A DNA stretch of 44,264 bases from assembly GCA_003152275.1 (NCBI GenBank), contig PLZU01000077.1:1-44264 (forward strand). The letters are read 5' to 3'. Position 1 is the first letter of the stretch, and each line of letters opens with the position of its first letter. The position numbers and the translations under genes were made by a program. The notes beneath the pieces are model-generated. The model ran no database searches. It was not told the origin of the DNA and saw only the letters and a list, made by a program, of their open reading frames with translations. This stretch comes from Actinomycetota bacterium (GTDB lineage Bacteria > Actinomycetota > Thermoleophilia > Gaiellales > Gaiellaceae). This document shows, one piece after another, positions 8,636-16,047 of the stretch.

Positions 8636-9752
8636 GAATCAACTCGCGCGCCACGTCGACCTTGTCCCACACGTTCCACAGGAGGAAACCGCGCGGGCGG
8701 CCGGCGTCGTCGACGTAGGCGATCGTTCCCTTGCGGTTCGGCTCTTCCCAGGTCTCGACGGTCGCGAGCCGGGAGTCCACCTCGCCGACGGCCTCGTAGC
8801 CGAGGTCGAACAGGTCGGAGTAGAAGAGCGGTAGGTGGTCGTACGGCTCCGTCGCGCCGGCCATGTTCGCGCCGACGATCCGGCCGTGCGTGTTCGCATG
8901 ATCCTCGTGCTCGACGCGGAACTGGCCACCGAGGACGAGGTTCGGGTAGTTCGCGACGTCGCCGGCGGCGAACACGTCGTCGCGGCCGTCGACCCGGCCG
9001 AACCTGTCGACGACGATGCCGTTGTCGACCGAAAGGCCTGCCGCCTCGGCGAGCTCGATGTTCGGCACGATGCCAAGCCCTGCGACGACCGCGTCCGCCT
9101 GGATCGCGCGTCCTGACCCGGTGTGGACGGTGGTGCCGTCGACGGAGGCGACAGTCTCCTCGGTCAGCATCTCGACACCCTTCGCGCGGAAGTAGTCGGC
9201 CACGAACCGAGCGAGGCCGTCCGGGAGCACGCGCGACGTCACCCCCGCCTCGGGTATGACCATCGTCACCTTCGCGCCTGCGCTCGTCAGCGACGCGGCG
9301 AGCTCGGAGCCAATGAAGCCGCCGCCGATGACGACGACGTGCGCGCCGCCGTCGATGATCTGCTTCAGCTTCCGGAAGTCGTCGAGCGTGCGGTAATAGA
9401 TGACCTGCTCGTCCGCCCCGCCGAGGCGCCGCGGCGTGCCGCCGGTCGCGAGCAGGAGCTTCTCGTAGCCGTGCTCGTCGCCTGCGTCGTCGGTCGCGCG
9501 GGCATTGGCGAGATCGAGGGCGACGATCCGGCGCCCGAGGATCACTTCGGCACCGGCGTCCGCCGTGTGCTTCCAGATCTTGGCCTCGTCCCCGCCGCTC
9601 CAGAGCCCTTTCGTGAGGGGCGGGCGCTTGTACGGGGGGTGCGGCTCGGAGCCGACCAGCGCGATTGAGCCATCGCCGTCATGCTCCCGTATGCCTTTGA
9701 CCGCGGCATCCGCGGTCATTCCTCCGCCGACGATCAAATAGCTCGTATCCAT
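8598..9752 (-). CDS. NAD(P)/FAD-dependent oxidoreductase (ferredoxin-reductase/AIF-like)
   Basis: 384 residues from ATG. It has an N-terminal FAD site YLIVGGGMTADAA (about 5-17), PPYKRPPLTKGLW near 40, an NAD site VVVIGGGFIGSELA near 140, and the second FAD motif DVFAAGDVANYPN near 265. The C-terminal region resembles the reductase_C domain of ring-hydroxylating-dioxygenase ferredoxin reductases and of AIF. The cytoplasmic electron partner is unknown. It is the first gene of the minus-strand run to the RibD-like gene and diverges from the carbinolamine dehydratase gene 41 bases away. Confidence 0.92.
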   Translation of the reverse strand: MDTSYLIVGGGMTADAAVKGIREHDGDGSIALVGSEPHPPYKRPPLTKGLWSGGDEAKIWKHTADAGAEVILGRRIVALDLANARATDDAGDEHGYEKLLLATGGTPRRLGGADEQVIYYRTLDDFRKLKQIIDGGAHVVVIGGGFIGSELAASLTSAGAKVTMVIPEAGVTSRVLPDGLARFVADYFRAKGVEMLTEETVASVDGTTVHTGSGRAIQADAVVAGLGIVPNIELAEAAGLSVDNGIVVDRFGRVDGRDDVFAAGDVANYPNLVLGGQFRVEHEDHANTHGRIVGANMAGATEPYDHLPLFYSDLFDLGYEAVGEVDSRLATVETWEEPNRKGTIAYVDDAGRPRGFLLWNVWDKVDVARELIRAGEPVGEGAFV

Positions 9753-9793
9753 GGTTGTGCCGATCCTAGTGAGAAGGGATACTTCGTACTACT

Positions 9794-10042
9794 ATGCAAC
9801 TTCCAGAGGGGTACATTGATTCCCAGGGTGCGCTCGAGAGAACGTTCGAGCTGCCTTCCTTCCGTGACGCGATCGCCTTCGTGGGCCGCGTGGCCGACCT
9901 GGCGGAGGAAGCCAACCACCACCCCGACATCACGATCTCGTACAAAAAGGTAACGCTCCGCTGGACGACGCATTCCGCCGGGGGCCTCACAGACCTTGAC
10001 TACGAGCTGGCGTCGCGGACGGATGCGCTCGTCGAGCCATAG
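9794..10042 (+). CDS. phhB: Pterin-4a-carbinolamine dehydratase
   Basis: 82 residues, shorter than the usual 95-110 but covering the active site. The conserved motif EEANHHPDI (E-x3-H-H-P) is followed by VTLRWTTHSAGGLTDLD, matching the PCD/DCoH fold with its two active His and the T-H-x3-G-L-T stretch. The enzyme dehydrates 4a-hydroxytetrahydrobiopterin for recycling by aromatic amino acid hydroxylases; paralogues may act in molybdopterin or folate metabolism. folE lies about 2 kb away, so a pterin theme is plausible. Confidence 0.9.
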   Translation: MQLPEGYIDSQGALERTFELPSFRDAIAFVGRVADLAEEANHHPDITISYKKVTLRWTTHSAGGLTDLDYELASRTDALVEP

Positions 10043-10088
10043 CCGCGCCCTCTCGCCGGCGGGCCTCGGCTAACAGCTCGCGGCGCCG

Positions 10089-10220
10089 CTACTCGTTGCC
10101 GTGGTCGCGCTCGCAGAAGTCCGGGCAGGTGCACTCGGCGAGCTCGGCCGTGCAGGCCATCTCGGGCGAGGCTGCCGGAGCTGCTGCGGGCTCGGCGGGG
10201 GTGAGCTCGATCACATCCAT
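10089..10220 (-). CDS. Small four-cysteine protein (43 aa)
   Basis: A short frame starts with ATG 10220 (MDVIELTPAEPAAAPAAS) and ends with TAG at 10089. AGGA lies seven bases upstream of the ATG. The C-terminal half holds Cys23, 30, 32 and 36 in the order C-x6-C-x-C-x3-C, ending CPDFCERDHGNE. The spacing and acidic/His tail suggest metal binding or a modified peptide. I do not recognise a family, and no modifying enzyme is adjacent. It fills an otherwise gene-free stretch between convergent neighbours. Confidence 0.55.
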   Translation of the reverse strand: MDVIELTPAEPAAAPAASPEMACTAELAECTCPDFCERDHGNE

Positions 10221-10306
10221 TCTCGGATCCTAAATCACACCTCGGTGGTCATGTCAAACGTCTTTGCCCCCGATCTCGGATCCAGCTCTGTTTGTAAGAC
10301 GTCGGC

Positions 10307-10393
10307 AGACCCCCCGAAAGGGGGACAGACGGTCTCCCCTGCCCCTGTTCAAATGAGGCCTCCCAGGGACAGCTGGCCGCTCGGTGAGCGGCC
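10307..10393 (+). ncRNA. Structured 5' leader of the NlpC/P60 gene (three tandem stems)
   Basis: Three consecutive stems precede the ATG at 10417. AGACC (10307-10311) pairs with GGTCT (10331-10335) around CCCC-GAAA-GGGG. CTGCCCCTG (10339-10347) pairs with CAGGGACAG (10364-10372) with one mismatch. GGCCGCTC (10375-10382), GGT, GAGCGGCC (10386-10393) is a perfect 8-bp hairpin. Actinobacterial NlpC/P60 genes are often under c-di-AMP (ydaO-type) riboswitches, but I do not see the conserved ydaO core, so the class is unassigned. Confidence 0.45.
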
Positions 10394-10416
10394 GCACTCG
10401 TGCCCAGGGATCCCCG

Positions 10417-11007
10417 ATGCTGCGAACCCGCCTCCTCATCTCCCTGCTTGTCGTTGCGTTCGCGCTCGGGGCCGCGCTCCTGAGGCCGCTCTCGAGCCGC
10501 GCCGACGACGGCTCGACGCCGCTCCCGTCCGACCCGATCCCGCCGACGGATACGACGCCGGTCGTCCCGCCGCTCCCGGTGGTGAAGGCCAAGAAGGCGA
10601 AGAAGGCGAAGAAGGCACCGACGAGGACGACCCAGTCGCACCTTGCGTTCGGGACGCGGGTCGCGGACTACGCGAGGAAGTTCCGCGGTGTCCGCTACGT
10701 CTATGGCGGCAGCACGCCGCGAACAGGCTTCGACTGCTCCGGCTTCGTTCGCTACGTCTACGCACACTTCGGCCTCTCCCTCGCCCACTCGAGCTTTGCG
10801 CAGTTCACCGACGGCCGCAGCGTCAGCCGGGCATCGCTTCGGCCGGGCGACCTCGTCTTCTTCGACGGCCTCGGCCACGTCGGCATCTACATCGGCAACG
10901 ACCACTTCATCCATGCGCCGCACACCGGCACCCGCGTCCGCATCGAGACGCTCGCCGGTTGGTACAGCTCGCGTTTCGTCGGCGCCCGTCGGCTTCGCGC
11001 CGCCTAA
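10417..11007 (+). CDS. Secreted NlpC/P60 cell-wall endopeptidase
   Basis: 196 residues from ATG 10417, which gives a signal peptide (LRTRLLISLLVVAFALGAA) and has CAGGGA upstream; an in-frame start at 10384 would add an unlikely Arg-rich extension. A Pro/Lys linker (AKKAKKAKKAPTR, about 58-70) leads to the catalytic domain: Cys107 in FDCSGFVRYVY, His154 in GHVGIYIG and His166 in FIHAPH. These cysteine peptidases cut D-Glu-diaminopimelate bonds in peptidoglycan stem peptides outside the membrane. Confidence 0.93.
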   Translation: MLRTRLLISLLVVAFALGAALLRPLSSRADDGSTPLPSDPIPPTDTTPVVPPLPVVKAKKAKKAKKAPTRTTQSHLAFGTRVADYARKFRGVRYVYGGSTPRTGFDCSGFVRYVYAHFGLSLAHSSFAQFTDGRSVSRASLRPGDLVFFDGLGHVGIYIGNDHFIHAPHTGTRVRIETLAGWYSSRFVGARRLRAA

Positions 11008-11023
11008 CTGCGACACTTGGGTC

Positions 11024-13348
11024 GTGGCGACGACCGTCGCGACCGCCGGACTGACGCAGCAGGAAGCCGAGCGCAAGCTCGCTGCAAGGCCGCCCGCCGC
11101 CGTTACGTCAAGCCGCTCGTACAAGAGCATCGTCGTCGCGAACGTCTTCACCGTCTTCAACCTGATCCTGCTCGCGGCCGGAGTGCTCACGCTGTCGTTT
11201 GGCGACGTGCAGGATGCCCTCTTTCTCGCGATCCTCGTCGCGAACGCGGGCATCGGAATTGCCCAGGAAGTACGTGCGAAGCGGACCCTCGATCGCCTCG
11301 CCGCGCTCGTCGCCCCGACCGCAAGCGTGATCCGCGACGGCACACCGAGGCGAGTCGGTGTCGAAGACGTAGTCGAGGGCGACGTCGTGCTCCTCGACGC
11401 AGGCGATCAGGTGGTCGCGGACGGCAGGCTCCGGCGCAGCGACGGGCTCGCGCTCGACGAGTCGATCCTCACCGGCGAATCGGAGCCTGTGTCGAAGGGC
11501 GAAGGCGAGGAGGTACAATCCGGCTCGTTCGCCGTCGAGGGCGCCGGCGCGTACCTCGTGACGGCCGTCGGTGAGAAGAGTCATGCGGCGCGTGTCGCGG
11601 GGCAGGCACGCGAGTTCCGGCATCCGCGCTCACCGCTCGAGCGCTCGATCAACCGCCTTCTGTTCGTGCTCGTCGGCGTGCTCGTGCCGCTCGGGGTCGC
11701 ACTCGGCTGGGTGCTGTACCGACGCCACACCTCGCTGCACAACGCGGTGCCGACAACCGTCGCCGCCGTCGTGACGCTCGTGCCTGAAGGGTTGATTCTC
11801 CTGACGAGCGTGACGTACGCCGTCGCAGCAGTGCGCATGGCACGCCGCGGGGCGCTCGCGCAGCAGCTGAACGCGATCGAGTCAATCGCCTCCGTCGACA
11901 CGATCTGCCTCGACAAGACGGGTACGCTGACCGATGCGCGGCTGCAGGTCGAGGAGCTCGTTCCGGCTCCGGGCATCGAAGCAGGGGAGCTCGCGCACGA
12001 GCTCGGGCGCTACGCAGCGAGCGCGCATTCGCGGAACGCGACGCTCGAAGCGATCGACGAGCATTGCGGCGGCGCCGAAGAGGATCCGCGCTCGAGCGTG
12101 CCTTTCTCATCGAGGCGCCGCTGGAGCGCACTGCAGTTCGGTCCGACGACGTACGTACTCGGCGCGCCCGAGCTGTTCCCTCCAAGCGAGCTGCAGACGC
12201 TCGCCGAGCACGAGGCGCGCGCAGGCCGGCGCGTCGTTGCGTTCGGCATCGCGCGCGGTCGAGTCGACGCCGATTCGCCGCCGGTGATCGACGAGCCGCT
12301 CGGTCTCGTCGTGCTCAGCGAGCGCCTGCGCGCAGATGCGCGGGAAACGGTCGGGTTCCTTCATTCGCAGGGAGTGCGCGTCATCGTCATCTCCGGTGAC
12401 CGGCCCGAAACGGTCGCGGCGGTGGCAGCCGACGTCGGCATCGAAGGCCCCGCACTCGACGGAAGCAACCTGCCGCGCGATCCCGCAGCGCTCCGTCGCC
12501 TGCTCGCGGAGCACGCCGTGATCGGACGCATCTCGCCGGAGGACAAGAAGCGCGTCGTCGAGACGCTCACGGCGGACGGCCGGTACGTCGCGATGATCGG
12601 CGACGGCGTAAACGACGTGCCGGCGCTGAAAGCAGCGCGGCTGGCGATCGCGCAGGGCAACGGGTCGCAGATGGCGCGAGCCGTCGCCGATCTCGTGCTC
12701 GTCCACGGCGACTTCGCGAGCGTGCCCGCGCTCGTCGCCGAAGGCCGCAAGGTGCTGCGCAACCTCCAGCGAGTCGCAAAGCTCTTCGTCGCGAAGTCGG
12801 CGTTCGCATTTTTCCTCGTCATCTCGATCGGGCTGACGCCGCAGGCGTATCCGCTCCTGCCGCGCCATCTCACGCTCGCAGCCGGGCTGACGATCGGCAT
12901 TCCGGCGTTCTTCCTCGCACTCGGTCCAAGTGAAGGCCGGTTCGGTTCAGAGCGGTTCCTGTTCGAAGTCGGACGCTTCGCCGTTCCAGCCGGCACCGCG
13001 GCGGGGCTCGGCGTGCTCGCCAGCTTCGTGTTCGCGCGCAACGTCGGCCGGCTGCCGCTCGTCGAAGCACGCACGATCGCCACGACGGTCCTCGTGCTCG
13101 TCGGCCTCTACCTGATCCTCGTGCTCGAGGCGACGACTCGGCGGCGAGCTGCCGCGGTGGGCACGCTCACGGGCGCGATGCTCGTTCTCTACGCGCTCGT
13201 CGTCGCCGCGCCTGGCACGCGGCATTTCTTCGCGCTGACGATCCCGGGGCCGGGCGGGGTCTTCCTCGCGCTCGCCGGCGCCGCACTCGCCGTCGTGGGG
13301 CTGTGGCTCACCGACGACCGGTTCGTGCCGGGGGCGCTCCGCGCCTAG
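11024..13348 (+). CDS. Cation-transporting P-type ATPase, CtpE-like
   Basis: 774 residues from GTG 11024, 16 bases after the NlpC/P60 stop. P-type landmarks: TGES at 150-153, phosphorylation site DKTGTLT with Asp297, and GDGVND at 526-531. Multiple TM segments flank the A and P domains, including VVTLVPEGLILLTS before the P domain and six or so hydrophobic helices at the C-terminus. The N-terminal part (ANVFTVFN..., IAQEVRAKRTLDRLA) resembles mycobacterial CtpE, for which a calcium-uptake role is reported. Ion specificity here is inference. The stop overlaps the convergent CGNR gene by 4 nt. Confidence 0.93.
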   Translation: MATTVATAGLTQQEAERKLAARPPAAVTSSRSYKSIVVANVFTVFNLILLAAGVLTLSFGDVQDALFLAILVANAGIGIAQEVRAKRTLDRLAALVAPTASVIRDGTPRRVGVEDVVEGDVVLLDAGDQVVADGRLRRSDGLALDESILTGESEPVSKGEGEEVQSGSFAVEGAGAYLVTAVGEKSHAARVAGQAREFRHPRSPLERSINRLLFVLVGVLVPLGVALGWVLYRRHTSLHNAVPTTVAAVVTLVPEGLILLTSVTYAVAAVRMARRGALAQQLNAIESIASVDTICLDKTGTLTDARLQVEELVPAPGIEAGELAHELGRYAASAHSRNATLEAIDEHCGGAEEDPRSSVPFSSRRRWSALQFGPTTYVLGAPELFPPSELQTLAEHEARAGRRVVAFGIARGRVDADSPPVIDEPLGLVVLSERLRADARETVGFLHSQGVRVIVISGDRPETVAAVAADVGIEGPALDGSNLPRDPAALRRLLAEHAVIGRISPEDKKRVVETLTADGRYVAMIGDGVNDVPALKAARLAIAQGNGSQMARAVADLVLVHGDFASVPALVAEGRKVLRNLQRVAKLFVAKSAFAFFLVISIGLTPQAYPLLPRHLTLAAGLTIGIPAFFLALGPSEGRFGSERFLFEVGRFAVPAGTAAGLGVLASFVFARNVGRLPLVEARTIATTVLVLVGLYLILVLEATTRRRAAAVGTLTGAMLVLYALVVAAPGTRHFFALTIPGPGGVFLALAGAALAVVGLWLTDDRFVPGALRA

Positions 13349-13902
13349 GAGGGTTTGCGCCAAGCCCTCCTATCTCGGTAGGCCTTCGTCTTCGTGCGGT
13401 TGCCGCACACGGCCATCTGACACCACACCGCCGACCGGTTGCGCGAACGGTCGTAGAAAAGCCACTGGCACACGTCCCGTCGACACGCTTTCAGGCGAGA
13501 CCATGTGCCGTCGGCCATCGCGGTGTAGACGATCCCGACGAGGTCGGCGAGCGCACCGTCCGCCGTGTGGCGCGGAGGCTCAAGGACGCCGTCGCGGCCG
13601 TCGATGCGCACGACGAGCTCGGCTTCGAGGATAGTGTCCGCAGCGCCGCCGTTGTTCGCAAGGGCAAGCCGCCGCAGCCCTTCACGGAGCTCGAGCGCAC
13701 ATTCGAGGTTCGCCTCCATGACGCGCGTGCCGGAGTCGATCAGCCCCAGCTCGACGAGCAGTGCTTTAAGACGTTCGGTGGAGTGAAGCACCTCCCGTCC
13801 ATGCTCATAGTCGACCGTGTTCACGAACCGCCGCACGAGCTCGAGCCGACCCGGCGCGGGCTCGACGTCGTGCATGTAGTCGATCGACTCGACGGGCTCC
13901 AC
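13345..13902 (-). CDS. CGNR zinc-finger (ABATE-type) transcriptional regulator
   Basis: 185 residues from GTG; an internal ATG ten codons in is an alternative start. The N-terminal half (RLELVRRFVNTVDYEHG, ALELREGLRRLALANN) matches the ABATE stress-response domain. The C-terminal zinc finger is LKACRRDVCQWLFYD..RNRSAVWCQMAVCGNR, with the C-x4-C ... C-x4-C-G-N-R signature. These proteins are thought to be DNA-binding regulators of detoxification genes. No target is evident. The gene is isolated on the minus strand, tail to tail with the ATPase. Confidence 0.93.
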   Translation of the reverse strand: MEPVESIDYMHDVEPAPGRLELVRRFVNTVDYEHGREVLHSTERLKALLVELGLIDSGTRVMEANLECALELREGLRRLALANNGGAADTILEAELVVRIDGRDGVLEPPRHTADGALADLVGIVYTAMADGTWSRLKACRRDVCQWLFYDRSRNRSAVWCQMAVCGNRTKTKAYRDRRAWRKPS

Positions 13903-13930
13903 CCGCTGACACTACCAACCGGGCTTTGCA

Positions 13931-13960
13931 GGTGTCAGACACTTTTTGGTGTCTGACACC
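13931..13960. repeat. Perfect 12-bp inverted repeat (hairpin)
   Basis: GGTGTCAGACAC (13931-13942), TTTTTG, GTGTCTGACACC (13949-13960). It lies between the stop of the cyclic-nucleotide-domain gene and the start of the CGNR gene, both on the minus strand. There is no T-tract after it on either strand, so it is either a rho-assisted end or a REP-like element. Confidence 0.6.
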
Positions 13961-13965
13961 GCTTC

Positions 13966-14361
13966 TTATTTGAGCTTTTCGGCCATCGCCGTCAGGAGCT
14001 TCCACGCGATCGCGGAGTTGCTCTCGACCAGCGGCCGGAAATCCCAGGGGGTCATGCCCCAGCACACCATGTCGGATGTGGCGGTGATCGTCGCCGTCCG
14101 GTCGGAGCCGGTGAGGAGTGCGATCTCGCCGAAGTAGTCGCCGGCGACGATTGTGCCGCGCGGCTGGCCGTCGACCGAGACCGCGGCCTCGCCGTCCTCA
14201 ACGATGAAGAAACCAGCGCCGCCGGCGCCCTCCTGGGTGACAGTGTCGCCCGCCGAGAAGCGGCGCTCCTTCATCGAGGCAGCGATCTGGTCGAGCTCGC
14301 GGCGGTCGAGACCCGCAAAGAGCGGCACCTTCTTGAGCACGTCAGACGAGGCCCTGGCCAC
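13966..14361 (-). CDS. Cyclic nucleotide-binding (CAP_ED) domain protein
   Basis: 131 residues from GTG 14361. The open frame extends further upstream, but that part crosses into the divergent gene and lacks domain similarity. The protein is a single cNMP-binding beta-roll: VPLFAGLDRRELDQIA, FSAGDTVTQEG, GAGFFIVEDGEAAVSVDG, and the phosphate-binding cassette GDYFGEIALLTGSDRTATI. The G-E-I-A-L-L ... R-T-A core is intact, so nucleotide binding is likely. No HTH domain follows, so it probably acts through a partner protein. Confidence 0.9.
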   Translation of the reverse strand: MARASSDVLKKVPLFAGLDRRELDQIAASMKERRFSAGDTVTQEGAGGAGFFIVEDGEAAVSVDGQPRGTIVAGDYFGEIALLTGSDRTATITATSDMVCWGMTPWDFRPLVESNSAIAWKLLTAMAEKLK

Positions 14362-14413
14362 GGCGCAGTTATACACCGTGTGACCCGGCCGAAGAAATCG
14401 GCAGGATACGCCG

Positions 14414-15133
14414 ATGCAGCTCACCGTGATCGGATGCTCGCCCGCCTGGCCCAACGCGGGCGGCGCGCAATCGGGCTACCTCGTCGAGGGCGAAGGCCGG
14501 CTCCTCCTCGATTGCGGGCCGGGAGTGCTCGCCCGCCTGCGCACGGTCGACGGCGGGTGGCCCCGGGTCGACGCGGTCGCCATCACCCATTTCCACCTCG
14601 ACCACTGGGGCGATCTCGTCCCGTGGATCTTCGGCGCAAGCTTCGGCCCTGGACGGGAGGTTCCGGCGCCCGAGCTCTGGCTGCCACCGGGCGGCACGGA
14701 TCGACTGCGCCGCTACGGCGACCAGATGAGCTTCTCCGGGCGGATCGAGGGCGCATTTCACGTGCGCGAATACGAAGAGGGCAAACCGTTTCGCGCTGCG
14801 GGCTTCGACGTCACGGCTCTTCGTCTCGAGCATTACTCCGAGCTGACCTTTGGCCTGCGCGTCAGCAATCACAGCAGCACGCTCGCCTATTCCGGGGACA
14901 CGGGCCCGAGCCCGAATCTCGCGCCGCTCGCGCGCGACGCCGACGTCTTCCTCTGCGAAGCGACGCTGCTCGAGCCCGAGCCGGCAGAGCGGGGTCACCT
15001 GAGCGAGGACGAGGCTGTCGAAGCGTTCCGCGCCTCGGGCGCGCGCAGGCTTGTTGTCATCCATCGTCCCGACGAGCTGCCGCTCGACCCGTCCGTCGAG
15101 CGCGCGGCCGACGGCGACGTTCTCACGTTCTAG
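14414..15133 (+). CDS. MBL-fold metallo-hydrolase (RNase Z-like)
   Basis: 239 residues from ATG. It has the metallo-beta-lactamase motif AITHFHLDHWGD near 56-67, a short first motif LLLDCGPGV near 30, AYSGDTGPSPNL near 157 with the bridging Asp, and a final His in VVIHRP near 216. All expected Zn ligands are present. This group includes RNase Z and small phosphodiesterases or arylsulfatases; the substrate cannot be assigned. Its stop codon overlaps the stop of the convergent SGNH gene. Confidence 0.9.
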   Translation: MQLTVIGCSPAWPNAGGAQSGYLVEGEGRLLLDCGPGVLARLRTVDGGWPRVDAVAITHFHLDHWGDLVPWIFGASFGPGREVPAPELWLPPGGTDRLRRYGDQMSFSGRIEGAFHVREYEEGKPFRAAGFDVTALRLEHYSELTFGLRVSNHSSTLAYSGDTGPSPNLAPLARDADVFLCEATLLEPEPAERGHLSEDEAVEAFRASGARRLVVIHRPDELPLDPSVERAADGDVLTF

Positions 15134-15708
15134 GGTACGACGAAGGCGCGTTCGCCGAGCAAGCGGTGACCTTCGACCGACGGATGGTTACCGTCATCCG
15201 TCCACTCGTGAGGCATCCGGTGCGGGTCCGCCGGATCGACGAGGGTGTCGTGGAACGGGAGCAGCGGCATACCAAGCCCTTCCGCAATCGCACGCACGAG
15301 CTCGTTGAGTCGGACGATGTCTTGCGCAGCGCGGTCGTCGCCGTTGTTCCACGGCAGCACGTCTGCAAGCGCGACGCGGAAGCCGAGGCTCCGTCCGCGA
15401 TCGCACATGCCGGCAAGATTTCGAGCGGCCTCTTCGACGGGCCGTCGTTGTACGACGTCGTTGATCCCGCCCTGCACGATCAGGGCTTCAGCGCCGTGGA
15501 CGACGTCGTCGAAGCGGGCGGCAATCTGATCGGTGCGCTCACCGTTCACGCCGTGGTTGCGGAAGTCGAGCTGCGGCGTGCTCAGCGCCGCCCACCATTG
15601 CCACTGGCTCCGCTCGTCGGGCTCGCTGATGCGTGCGCGCACGGCCGGGTCCGGATCCCAGAGCGGCGATCCGGCGGTGATCGAATCCCCCAGGCAGACG
15701 ATGATCAC
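15130..15708 (-). CDS. SGNH/GDSL-type esterase or lipase
   Basis: 192 residues from GTG 15708; the longer open frame upstream reads as low-complexity Ser/Arg and overlaps the XRE gene, so it was rejected. Block I is IIVCLGDSITAGSP with the nucleophile Ser near residue 8. Block III is QGGINDV (G-x-N-D), and block V is DDGNHPSVEGH with the catalytic Asp/His. This matches TesA-like SGNH hydrolases. No signal peptide is present. The substrate is unknown. Confidence 0.9.
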   Translation of the reverse strand: MIIVCLGDSITAGSPLWDPDPAVRARISEPDERSQWQWWAALSTPQLDFRNHGVNGERTDQIAARFDDVVHGAEALIVQGGINDVVQRRPVEEAARNLAGMCDRGRSLGFRVALADVLPWNNGDDRAAQDIVRLNELVRAIAEGLGMPLLPFHDTLVDPADPHRMPHEWTDDGNHPSVEGHRLLGERAFVVP

Positions 15709-15721
15709 GCGGCGCTTGCCG

Positions 15722-16021
15722 CTAGCGCGGCACGAGATCGACGACGAGCTCGCACTCGAGAGCCTCGGCGATGCGCAGCAACGTGTCGATGCGGGGCGGA
15801 CGCCCGCCACGCTCGAGCCGCGCGATCGCAGACTGAGTCGTACCGCAGCGCTCGGCAAGCTCGCGCTGCGAGAGGTTCTTGTCGAGCCGACGCTCGGCCA
15901 CCTTGTCGGCGATGTTCGCAAAGAACCAGCCGCGGTCGCCGGCGATGATGCGCTCGTGCAGCCGCTCGAGCGGCCGCTTGTCCCCTACTCTCGGGCGTGC
16001 TGCTCTCGGCCGCGCTGCCAT
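15722..16021 (-). CDS. XRE-family transcriptional regulator
   Basis: 99 residues from ATG 16021. A Cro/C1-type HTH occupies about residues 45-98: LSQRELAERCGTTQSAIARLERG followed by PRIDTLLRIAEALECELVVDLV. The preceding 40 residues include WFFANIADKVAERRLDKN. Proteins of this shape are often antitoxins (HigA/HipB-like), but no toxin is adjacent here. A palindrome overlapping its promoter suggests autoregulation. Confidence 0.9.
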   Translation of the reverse strand: MAARPRAARPRVGDKRPLERLHERIIAGDRGWFFANIADKVAERRLDKNLSQRELAERCGTTQSAIARLERGGRPPRIDTLLRIAEALECELVVDLVPR

Positions 16022-16028
16022 CGGGATC

Positions 16029-16047
16029 AGTATAGCACTCTTGCTAT
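16029..16047 (-). promoter_or_regulatory. Leaderless promoter and palindromic operator of the XRE gene
   Basis: On the minus strand TATACT (16034-16029) sits seven bases before the ATG, the spacing of a leaderless transcript. It overlaps the palindrome ATAGCA-CTCT-TGCTAT (16032-16047), a good candidate autoregulatory operator. The palindrome also covers the MOSC gene stop codon. Confidence 0.6.

Noticed and set aside
10244-10416. ydaO/c-di-AMP or GEMM riboswitch before the NlpC/P60 gene
   Set aside because: The leader is well structured, but the conserved sequence blocks of these classes could not be found by eye, so no class is named.
15709-15921. N-terminal extension of the SGNH hydrolase
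   Set aside because: It reads as Ser/Arg low complexity and overlaps the XRE gene; the GDSI block follows GTG 15708 directly.
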